From Nitrospira sp. ST-bin5 (GTDB taxonomy: Bacteria; Nitrospirota; Nitrospiria; Nitrospirales; Nitrospiraceae), in contig MSXN01000013.1 of the NCBI GenBank assembly GCA_002083555.1, positions 255,593 to 319,592 of the forward strand: DNA of 64,000 nucleotides. The letters are read 5' to 3'. Below the pieces are notes generated by a model, which was given only the letters and a program-made list of their open reading frames with translations, was not told where the DNA came from and did not search any database. A program made the position numbers and the translations under genes. Of the stretch, positions 22,916 to 33,600 are shown piece after piece (positions within the stretch are counted from its first letter, which is position 1; each line of letters opens with the position of its first letter).

Positions 22916-22946
22916 GAAAAGTAGAATGTCCCCGTTCTTTTTCCCC
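22914..22946 (+). repeat. REP-like end repeat of the Y1 transposase family
   Basis: Contains AAAAGTAGAATGTCCCCGTT followed by CTTTTTCCCC. It is the same motif as at 19034 and inverted at 19937, placed at the 3' end of the transposase fragment. Confidence 0.65.
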
Positions 22947-23128
22947 AGTTCCCCGCTCTTCCAAGCCGGCCATGGATTGAAACAAATAGCTGGAAGAAAG
23001 AGTGAAGACTCTGGGGCAGTGTGAAGGCGTGGCAGAAAAGATGTCGCGAGCATGGGGGGGAGGCCCGTACGTTGGCGCTACTCTGATTGTGTCTACGTCG
23101 ACTTCATGGTTGAGGAAATAGGTCCATC

Positions 23129-23186
23129 CGGCTCTTGTTTTAGGGCCGAATTCGCCGTTGACAGGGATCCAGTCTATCGCTAGGGT
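23129..23186 (+). promoter_or_regulatory. shared operator/promoter block, copy 3
   Basis: Inverted repeat CGGCTCT (23129-23135), six bases, AGGGCCG (23142-23148), then TTGACA (23158-23163), a 17-bp spacer and TAGGGT (23181-23186). It precedes the third paralogue and, beyond it, the exported protein and RTX gene, so it may drive the whole secretion locus. Confidence 0.72.
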
Positions 23187-23294
23187 CTCGGGAAATTAGT
23201 TAGGAGTAGATATAAATGGTGCTATTTCAGGGTTGTGGGAATGAAAGCGTAGGTCTTGCCGTCATGGGACATTGCAGTCAAGGAGCCGCTGAAT

Positions 23295-23612
23295 ATGAGT
23301 GAATCAAAAAGCAAGACTATTCCATTGAACGTGAGATTGAAACCCAGTGAATCGACCGCCCATCCACTCGCGACGAACTACACGAATGTCGGCGTGGCGC
23401 AGGGGATCGCCTATGTGGATTTCGGATTAATCGAGCCGGCGCTGCTCGGGGCGATTGCCAAGACGACCAAAGAGGGCCAGGCCGCGCCGAAAGGCTTGGA
23501 AGGCCATCTCGTCACCCGTGTGGCGATGGGTGTGGATGTGCTGGCGCGGCTACATCAGCAAATTCAGCAAGTGCTGGTCAGCCTGCGCGAGGCGCGGCAG
23601 GGGAAGAAGTAG
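23295..23612 (+). CDS. small DUF3467-like protein, paralogue 3 of 3
   Basis: A 105-residue product almost the same as paralogues 1 and 2 (differences such as GLIEPALL and AKTTKEGQ). AAGGAG lies nine bases before the ATG at 23295. It lies 26 bp before an exported protein gene that overlaps the RTX gene, so it is probably the first gene of the RTX operon. A regulatory or accessory role for the small protein is suggested by this position and by the triplication, but nothing in the sequence proves it. Confidence 0.82.
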   Translation: MSESKSKTIPLNVRLKPSESTAHPLATNYTNVGVAQGIAYVDFGLIEPALLGAIAKTTKEGQAAPKGLEGHLVTRVAMGVDVLARLHQQIQQVLVSLREARQGKK

Positions 23613-23638
23613 CTGTAGGGTTACGAAGGAGGATGGCA

Positions 23639-24622
23639 ATGAATATGCTTAGATTGCAGGGCCTGAGCTTTAACGTGTTGAGGTCGAAAGGTATAGGCCT
23701 CTTGGTAGTGGGATGCTTATTGGGAATGCTCGGGCCCATCAATTTGGCTCAAGGGGAAACGGTAGGAGAACGGTTTCGGAAGCAGATGGAAAAGATGGCG
23801 GCGATGTGTAAGGCACAAAAGCTCTCGCCGACGGATACGCGCTGCATCTTGCCGAACATGAAACCGGCCGATCCCCTGGCGACGGAAGAAGGGCGCTTCG
23901 CCCACGCGATCAAGATTCCGAATCCCGTGCCGGAGGACAGTGGTTACAAACCCGGCATGACACCTGAACAGTACTTCGACCATCTCTGCAAAACTGAGGC
24001 TGGCGAGTTTATCTATAAGACGGTGGAGAATGTGGAGGGTCTGTATCAGATGAGACCGCGCAAAGAGGTTACAGACCATCAACGGCAGCATCTTTATGTG
24101 CTAGAGGATCTCTACGGCAGCAATTTGGGCGAATCATCCGAGCCGGAAGGGAGATACATTGGCCCAAACCGATATACTCTCTTTGAGACTCCAGAAGTGA
24201 ATCGGCCGGTGCCTGAATGGAAAAAGAAATATCGCCACCCCTCTTACTTTTCAAAGCCCGATGCTAGCGCAAGGCTGGCAAGGTATTTTGGTTATAACGG
24301 CCGAGAGATAAAGACGATACAAAAAGAATATGGCGAATCTCGCAAGAGCCGTTATGGGTACACTTGGCGTGGTATCAAGCGTCCAAATGATCGTGAACTT
24401 GGGATTACAGGTGGAGAGCTCGTCGTGATCGATCTGGAGACAGGTGAAGTCCTAGCAGTCAGGAGAGGGTATGTTCGTGGCGATACGGAGTTGCCTCGGT
24501 TAGGGATGGTTTGGCAACGGCCTTGTCCGTTAATGGATACGGACGGACTCTTTGTTTTTAAGGTCTTAAAGCCCGTCGTGTCGGCAGCTACGAATCAGGG
24601 GGGCGGAAATGGATCAAACTGA
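23639..24622 (+). CDS. exported protein of unknown function, coupled to the RTX gene
   Basis: A 327-residue product with an N-terminal hydrophobic leader (GIGLLVVGCLLGMLGPINLAQ) and a soluble body. Recognisable stretches are KIPNPVPEDSGYKPGMTPEQ, FDHLCKTEAGEFIYKTVENV and the C-terminal GITGGELVVIDLETGEVLAV. I do not recognise a named domain. The ATG at 23639 is preferred because AAGGAGG is well spaced for it; one at 23633 is too close. Its 3' end overlaps the RTX gene start by 14 bp, implying translational coupling and a linked function, perhaps as periplasmic partner or immunity-like factor (speculation). Confidence 0.75.
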   Translation: MNMLRLQGLSFNVLRSKGIGLLVVGCLLGMLGPINLAQGETVGERFRKQMEKMAAMCKAQKLSPTDTRCILPNMKPADPLATEEGRFAHAIKIPNPVPEDSGYKPGMTPEQYFDHLCKTEAGEFIYKTVENVEGLYQMRPRKEVTDHQRQHLYVLEDLYGSNLGESSEPEGRYIGPNRYTLFETPEVNRPVPEWKKKYRHPSYFSKPDASARLARYFGYNGREIKTIQKEYGESRKSRYGYTWRGIKRPNDRELGITGGELVVIDLETGEVLAVRRGYVRGDTELPRLGMVWQRPCPLMDTDGLFVFKVLKPVVSAATNQGGGNGSN

Positions 24623-27600
24623 GACTAGTACCTGGCTTAATTTTGCTCTGCAGCAAATGGCAGCAGAGTCGTATCTCGATGGCATCGACATAACAAATGA
24701 CTCTCTCGTAAGACTGCGATTGTTAAGCGGGAACAACCGACCAGGATTTACGCTTGATAACTATACTCGCTTTACGGAGGAACTTGCGGACAGATTCTTA
24801 ACATCATATGCCCGTGTCGCTCATCATGCCAATGACGCTACAGGCTTTTCTGCCACGCTAACCCAAGAGCGGGGGACCAACAACTTTACGCTCTCATTCC
24901 GCAGCACCGAATACCGAAGTCAGCCTGTCGGCGATGCCCAACGTGATTCCGTGCAGGGTGCAGACGGTGAAATTGCTGGAGTCGGGTTCGCGTTGGCTCA
25001 GCTTGTCAGCATGGAGCGGTACTATCGCACGTTAAGAGCTTCTGGCCAGTTACCGAGCAATGCAGTCCTCACTGTGACAGGCTATTCTCTCGGAGGCCAT
25101 CTGGCTACCATTTTTACAGAGCTACATAGCGCTGAAATTCAGCACACCTACACATTCAATGGAGCAGGGCGGGGTCATATTGGCGGAGGCTCGTCAATCT
25201 TAACGGAAGCAGATCGGATTCGCGGGATGGTCGATCTCCTAGATACCAAGCTGCTGGAGATTGACCCCAATTGGAATCCGTTTACAAGCGGGAACCCAGA
25301 GAATATTTATACGGATGCTCGGTACACGGCAGCGCTTCAGGCGGTTCTATCCCAGTACAGTACGACACCGTCGCTGCTCCCTCCAGGCGAGATAGGCATC
25401 GGGCCTGGCTTCAATAAAATCACGCAACTCTATGGACACGCCACGAACAACGACCCGGAGTATGTGGCTAATTCAGGCGTGCACGCCCAAGCCACCCCAA
25501 TTTTCATCGAAGATCAGCCCAACCTGGATGGGTTTGGAGGACTCTTTGGGGACAATGGGGACTTTGGCACGACGCACAGCATTATCCTCATGGTGGACTC
25601 CCTCGCTCTGACCGAACTATTTCAAAAAGTGACTCCGAGTCTTCGTCGTCAAACGGTTGAAGGTATCTTTGCAGCCTCATCGAGTGAGCGTGCTTCTGGA
25701 CTTGTGGGATTTAGCGGAACAGCCGAAGCCAATTCGCTTGAGCATGCGCTTGATGCTCTTCGGAAAGTATTTGGAGTCGCTGGCGATGATCCGTTGACGG
25801 ATTCAAATCCCGCCACGGGAGGATTCGGAGACATCGCCAATCGAAATCAGTTCTACTCTCACATGAATCAAGTCGGTAGCGTTGTAGGTTCTGGGTCATT
25901 TTCAATTGAAAGTCTTGTGGAGCTTTCCCCTGGTGCTATCTCAAGCCTAGCGCGAGCCAACTCCGCAGATGGTATGGCTTATCGTTATGCGTTGCGCGAA
26001 CTTAACCCTTTTGTTGTGCGCGGGGTCGACTACGGCGCGCTCCATAACCAGGGGCCAGCGGACAGTCGTTCCCTTGATCTCTATGATTCAAAGACGGGAC
26101 GAGGTATATGGACGGCTCTGGCGTTAATCGATCGATCGGAGCTGTTGGAAAAGCTATTGGCGTTCAATCTTACCGATGGCGCTGAGATTTCTACAGATAC
26201 GCATTTTCAAGATCTTCAAAGTGGTTTTGAGGTCGGCAGCACGTCTTCAGCGAACGAAGTAATCTTTGGTGACGACCGCGTGGGAGAAGTCTTGATCGGT
26301 CACTCTGGCGACGATCATCTCTATGGGCGCGGTGGGGCGGACACTATTGAGGGTAATGGTGGTCGTGACTATATTGAAGGCAATGATGGAAATGATGTTC
26401 TGCTCAGCGGTGGAGGGGGCGATGACATCATTCTCGGCCAAGAGGGGAATGACACCCTAGACGGTGGAGCCGACAATGATCAACTGAATGGTGGCCTTGG
26501 GGATGACACGCTTAAGGGCGGAGACGGGGTTGACCGCTATAGCTACTTTACCGGACAGGGCCGCGATACGATTGAGGATTCAGATAGATCGGGCACTCTC
26601 TTCTTCGATGGAATAGGCTTGTTAGGTGGTATTCATCGGGAGGGAGACCCCGATAACACTTACGTAAGCCCCGACGGGCTGTTTACGTATGTACGGCAAG
26701 GAGCGGATGTTCTGATTAACGATGCTGTGACGATTAAGAATTATGATTTCGAGTTGGGTGGACTTGGTATTGCGTTGATCGATGAACCGGACACTTCGAA
26801 CCCGGCGTTGCCTGGTATCGCCTACAACAATCATGAGCCTATTCGGTGGGACGGAGATCAAAATCCCAATCATCCGTCGTTCAATGCGGCGGCGAATCAT
26901 GCGGCGTATGGCTATGGCGGTGATGATGTCTTGGACTTTAGCTTGAGCATTGCAGCCTACGAACATCAGCTGTTCGGCGGATTCGGAAACGATACATTGG
27001 ACGGCGGGGCGGGCAATGATCGTCTGTATGGGGAGCAGGAGGATGACAAGCTTCGCGGCTGGTTGGGCGATGATGTTCTCGACGGCGGACTGGGCAATGA
27101 TGAACTCATTGGTGGAACGGGCAATGACCAGATTTTCGGGGGTGAAGGGAATGACCTGGTTTTTGCCAACAATCCATTCAATCCGATTGAGGGTGGGAGC
27201 GACAACGATTATGTGGACGGCGGGTCAGGGAATGACAATATTGGTGGAGGGCAGGGCGATGACGTTCTGCTTGGCGGAGTTGGAGATGACAATCTTAACG
27301 GTGAAGGCGTGGTGGTTAATGGCCGTGTCGATCTTCAAACGGGCAATGACTATCTCGATGGCGGGGAAGGCCATGACGGTCTCACGGGTGCAGCCGGAGA
27401 TGACATCATCTTGGGCGGAAGCGGAAATGATCTGCTGAATGGTGACCAGTTTATTTCGCTGCCGGAAAATCCGATCCCATTAGCAGAGTGGGATCCGCTT
27501 GTCGATGGTGAAGATTATCTCGATGGCGGTGAGGGGGACGATGTTCTCCATGGGGGGGGATACGACGATATTCTGATCGGCGGCCAGGGGAATGATCGCT

Positions 27601-30600
27601 TGTGGGGAGATGGCTTTGGCTATATGGCAGAGCCGGGCGACGATTGGTTGGATGGTGGCGATGACAATGATGAACTCTACGGTGGGGCTGGAGCTGACAC
27701 GTTGCTCGGAGGAGATGGGGACGATCTGCTAGTCGGTGACTTCTCGAATGACCCTGGCGACGACGATGTGCTCGATGGCGGGGCCGGGGTCGATGAGTTG
27801 CAAGGCGGCGGGGGAGACGATGTCCTCTCCGGTGGAACGGAGAACGATCTGCTGGTGGGTAATGACGGGGACGATTTTCTCGACGGTGGTGAGGATGACG
27901 ATGAACTGCAAGGTGGGGTGGGTGATGACACGCTTGTAGGTGGGGATGGCTTTGATGTGCTGTTTGGACAGGAAGATGATGACTCGCTGTTCGGCGAAGC
28001 AGGGGATGACCAGCTGGTCGGGGGGAGCGGAGACGACTATCTTGATGGGGGAGATGGGACAGACCATCTCTTTGGAGAAGTAGGTGTCGATCAACTTTCT
28101 GGCGGTATCGGTGACGATGTCTTGTCCGGTGAGGTTGGAGCGGACATTCTTGTCGGAGAAGACGGAAACGATACCCTCATTGGAGGGGCAGATAACGATC
28201 AGCTCATTGGCGGATCCGGGTCGGACACCTATGTCTATAACCTCGGTGATGGGCTAGACTCAATTGACGATGTGAGTCTTGCCGGGGAGGGTAATGTCCT
28301 TCAGTTTGGTGCAGGGATCACGCTTCAATCGCTCACTTTTATCCATGACGAATCGCAACAGACGCTGACGATCCAGATTGTGGGTGGAGGGTCTGTCCAG
28401 CTTCTGGGGTTTGATCCGAATTCCTTTAATTACGTGGTGGACCTCCTCGCCTTCACGGGGGGAGTGCCCGTGGCGCTCGCCGATCAATTGCCGTTGCCCA
28501 GCGGTGAGGTGTTTGCCAATGATGGGAACAATCTGATTCGGACCGCATCCACGGATGACAATGTTTTTGCCGGAGCGGGAAACGATACTGTGCTGGCGGG
28601 GGCCGGGAACGATCAGGTCACCGGTGGTCTGGGCAATGACTCCCTTTCGGGCGGCGCCGGTCAGGATACCTATTTCTTCAATGCTGGGGATGGGCGCGAT
28701 ACGATCATTGACGCGGCGGGAGAGGGCAATCGGCTGGTCTTTGGCCAAGGAATTTCGTCCAGTTCGTTAAGCCTCAGCCGGGGTCTGGGACAAGCATTGA
28801 TCCTGTCGACTGGCAATGCGGGCGATCAAATCGTGTTCTCGGATACTACCGGCCAGGGTGGAAGTCCGGTGGATACATTCGAATTTAGTGGCGGAGCGAC
28901 GTTGACCTTTGCTGACTTGTTGGCCCGCGGCGTGAGGATCGATGGAACGGACGGGGCGGATGTCATCGATGGAACCGCATCTGTAGATGTGATCTTTGCG
29001 GCTGGCGGAGACGATGTCGTTCGTGCGGGGGACGGGAATGATGTTGTGAGAGGTGAGGCCGGCAACGATTCGCTTGAAGGACAGAACGGAAACGATGTGC
29101 TGGTGGGCGGGACCGGGGATGATCAGTTGTCTGGCGGCGATGGCAATGACGCCTATCTATTCAATATTGGAGATGGGATTGACACCATCAGCGATGTGAT
29201 CGGGGTGGGAGCGTCCAATCGGGTAATGTTTGGACCTGGTTTTACCCCAGAGTCGCTGCGGATGACGACGGTGTTTGGTCAAGTGTTTGTGCAGCCTGGT
29301 TCAGCGCTCGAAGGGGTGTTTATCGGTGCGAACGGTAGTGATGTGCTGGGTTCCCATGCAGTGGAGCATTTTGAGTTTGCCGATGGAACCGTGTTGTCGT
29401 ATTCGGACCTCATAGCCCGCGGATTCGATATTGACGGCACCGAGTTCGATGACTTCCTTGTTGGTACGAATGTCGTCGATCGCTTCCGTGGTGGGTTGGG
29501 GAATGACCGGCTTGAAGGCGGGGCCGGGGACGACACCTATTTCTTCAACGTCGGAGACGGACAAGACCTGATCGACGATCTGACGCTGCGCACCTCCAGC
29601 GGCGGCGGTACGCCGATCGTAACGACCGAGGTGAATCGGCTGGTTTTTGGGCCTGGGATCACTGCAAATAATCTTTCGCTCGAAGTCCGTGACGATCCCT
29701 TCGATTCGTCCCGATCTCTCCTGGTGATCAAAACGGGAACTGGTCAAGATGAGATTGCCTTAACCGGGTTTGATCGTAGCGATGTGTTTGGTCCGCATGC
29801 CATCGAAGAGGTGCAGTTTGCCGACGGATCCAGATTGACCTATGAGCAACTGTTGGCCCGTGGATTTGATCTCGCCGGGACAGATCAGGATGATCGTATC
29901 GTCGGTACGAGTCTTGTTGATCGCATTGCGGCAGGGGCCGGGCACGATACCGTGCGGGCTGGATCGGGCGACGATACGTTGGACGGCGGAGCAGGGAACG
30001 ATCAGCTCGTCGGAGGGCAAGGAAGCGACACCTATCTATTCGGCCCGGGTTCTGGCCAGGACACGATCATCGACTCGCAGGGCAGCCTCGATACGATCCG
30101 CATGGCGCCAGGAGTTGCGCCGTCGGATGTGGTCGCGACAAGAAACAATCACGATCTTGTCTTGAGCTTCAACGGTGGGGCCGATCGCCTGACGGTCTCC
30201 CTCTATTTCCTCGCCGCGCCGCTCCAGATCGAGCGCGTTCAGTTTGCCGATGGGACGGTCTGGGATCAGGCCTTCATCGAAAATCTCATGCAACCTGCGA
30301 TCACTGGAACCGGCGGGCCTGATTCTTTGATTGGCACCAGCGGAGACGATCGCCTGCTTGGCTTGTCCGGTGACGATCAGCTGACGGGCTTCGCGGGCGA
30401 TGACCGGCTTGATGGCGGCACCGGAGCCGATCAGCTCGAAGGCGGCGTAGGTGATGACACCTATATCGTAGACGACGCGGGGGATGTGGTCACTGAGTTG
30501 GTGAATGAAGGCAGCGATACTGTGCTCTCAGCGGTCAGCACTCAGCTGGCAGCTCATGTCGAAAACCTGACGCTTACCGGAAACGCTACAGTCGATGGAA

Positions 30601-33600
30601 CCGGCAATGAATTGGACAATGTCTTGACCGGGAACAGCGCGGCGAATGTGCTGACCGGCGGCGTCGGCAACGACACCTACGTGATCGGTACGGGGGATAC
30701 GGTCGTGGAAGCGGCGAATGAAGGGACAGATTCCGTGCTGTCAGCCATCAGCTATCAGCTGTCAGCAAATGTGGAGAATCTCAGCCTGACCGGCAGCGCG
30801 TCTCTGATTGGAACCGGCAACGCATTAGACAACATATTGCAAGCTGATGGATCGATCAGTGTCTTGGCCGGCGGCGACGGGAACGATACCTATCTGCAGG
30901 GCTCGACCGGTGATGATGATCTCTTGGTCGAAACGGCAACGGGCGGGATCGATACGGTCATTGCGGCGCATGACTATCGCTTATCGGATCATATTGAAAA
31001 CCTGACGTTGCAGGATCCACAAGTGCCGGACTTTGCGAATTTCTCTCTCATTCCCTATGCGCCCTATGGGCCTTCCTGGGTGCGCATGGCGGGATATGGG
31101 AATGATCTAAACAATACGATCATCGGCGGCCTGGCAAACAATCTGCTGGACGGTGGTCTCGGAGCCGATATGCTGATCGGGGGCGCCGGGGACGATCTCT
31201 ACATTGTCGATCAGGGTGGCGATGTGGTCAATGAACTGGCGAATGAAGGGACGGACACGATTGAAAGCTCGGTGACCTATACCCTCAGCGCGAACGTTGA
31301 GAACTTGGTGCTCACCGGAACGGGCGCTGTGGATGCGATCGGTAACGCCCTCAACAACGATGTGAGGGGCAATGCAGCGTCGAACGTCCTGGACGGAGGA
31401 GCGGGCGACGATAGTCTCCAAGGAAATGGTGGAGCGGATACGTATCTCTTCGGCCGCGGTTCGGGACGGGACATCGTATTTGATTCTAGCGTCACCGGCG
31501 AGAGTGAGACGATTCAGTTCGCTGCAGATGTCCAGACGGCAGACGTGGATGTCTATCGACGCTCAGGCGACCTGGTGTTAATCATCAATGGCACATCAGA
31601 CGAACTGACGTTGGCGAGTTTTTTCGGCCCGACCGAATATGCCCAGAAGCAAGTCCGGTTTACTGACGGGACAGTGTGGAATGAAGCCGAGTTGCGTGTC
31701 CGTGCAGTGGCGGTCGGTGGCACCGTCACCGGTACCGAGGGGGACGAGACGCTCACGGGCAGTGCCGGTCACGATGTTCTCATCGGCGCGGCCGGAAACG
31801 ATGTGCTCACCGGGGGGCAGGGCAACGATGCGCTGTACGGGGATGCCACAAGTCAGTCGCCGTTTGGACCGCAGGTTATCGGCAATGACATTCTGACCGG
31901 AGGTGGCGGCGACGACGTGCTCGTGGATCTGCGGGGGACAAACACGTTTGACGGCGGGTCGGGGAACGACCAGTTGTTCGTCGGAACCGGTCAGGACACT
32001 ATCTTGTTCGGGCAGGGTTCCGGTATCGATTCCCTGACACTCGATACAAACGGGAGCGACCTGGATATTATTCAAATGGGTGCAGATGTCTTGCCAAGCG
32101 AGGTGATTCTCACCCGATCGATTCAGCGCGCTACCGGCGCCAATATCATCGATCTTACGATTCCTTCGACTGGCGATCGACTGAGCATCAATGTCTCATA
32201 TGTCGGTAGTCAAAGTGAGACGAGCCCTCAGGCTGCCGTGTTGTTTTCCGATGGCACGCGGTGGGATCTTGCGTGGATGCCCACAGAGTCGAGCTCGTCA
32301 GGAGCCGATCTGCTCGACTCTCCCTTCCCTGGCAGTCTGGCGGGGCTTGGCGGTAACGACACCTACCGCATGGGGAGTTCGGGTATTCCTGGAACTTATG
32401 CTGTCGTTGAGGCGCCTGGTGGTGGAACTGATACTGTCGAAAGTCTTTTCGATTATGTCCTGGATGCGCAAGTCGAAATTCTGATACTCGCCGAGAGTTC
32501 TAGTTCAGTGCTTCCGAATCCTGAGCGGGGGACCGGCAACGAACTGGACAATCTCATCGTCGGAAACTCCGGAGACAATATCCTCGATGGTGGGGCGGGG
32601 AACGACATATTGGTCGGTGGCGTGGTGCGTGAACTGGAGGGACCACCCTACCTTGAGGGGACTGGTAGTGACATTCTCATCGGTGGGGCTGGCGATGATG
32701 TTCTCATGGCAGACGCAGGGGATCTTGTTTCTAACGGAGACCGGTTGTTTCTCGGCGGAGGCCTGACCCAACGCGATGTGAGTGCTATCCGCGAAGCCGA
32801 TGATCTCTTCATCGGTGGCGTCGGCAACGACACATATCTCGTGCATAACCAGCAGCAGACCGTAGCGGAATTCGCCAATGAGGGGACCGATACGGTCAGG
32901 AGTACGGTCAGCTATAGCTTGGGGGAACATCTGGAGAATCTGGTATTGGTCTCGCCCCCTGCGAGATTTGATGACAAGGGCAATGTCATCCCTCCGGCAC
33001 CGCTGAACGGAACCGGGAATGGTCTGGATAATCTGATCATAGGCTCAGGGGATGACAATGTGCTCTCAGGTCTGGCTGGTAACGACACGCTCTGGGGTGG
33101 GAGTGTCATTGATCCTGATTCCGGTAGTGCAAGGTCTGGCAACGACACACTTCTTGGTGGTGTGGGGAGCGATACGTACATCTTCAATCTTGGCGACGGC
33201 ATCGACACAATCGAGGATGTGTCGATGGTCGGTGAGGGTAATCGCATTCAATTCGGCGTGGGAATCCACCAGAGCGATCTGGCTTTCACGGAAGATCCCA
33301 TCGCACGGACGCTCACGATTCACGTCGGGTCCGGTGGAGCAGACCAGCTGGTCTTGAGCCATTTTGACGCCACCGGCGGAAACGGTTCTCTGGTCGTCGA
33401 GACGCTGGCTTTTGCCGACAGCAGCTCAGCCAATCTGGCCGGTCTGCTCGGCCCATCGATTACGATCACTGGGACCGAGGATGCGGATGTGCTGGTTGGC
33501 ACCGTTGAGAACGACGGGATCGATGCCGGTGCCGGGAATGACACGGTGTATGCGGGGGCCGGGGATGATCTGGTCTTGGCGAGTGACGGGGATGATGTCG

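Noticed and set aside
26960..28250. Several open frames on both strands inside the RTX gene
   Set aside because: They are shadows created by the Gly/Asp-rich repeat codons; the long frame has the family sequence throughout.
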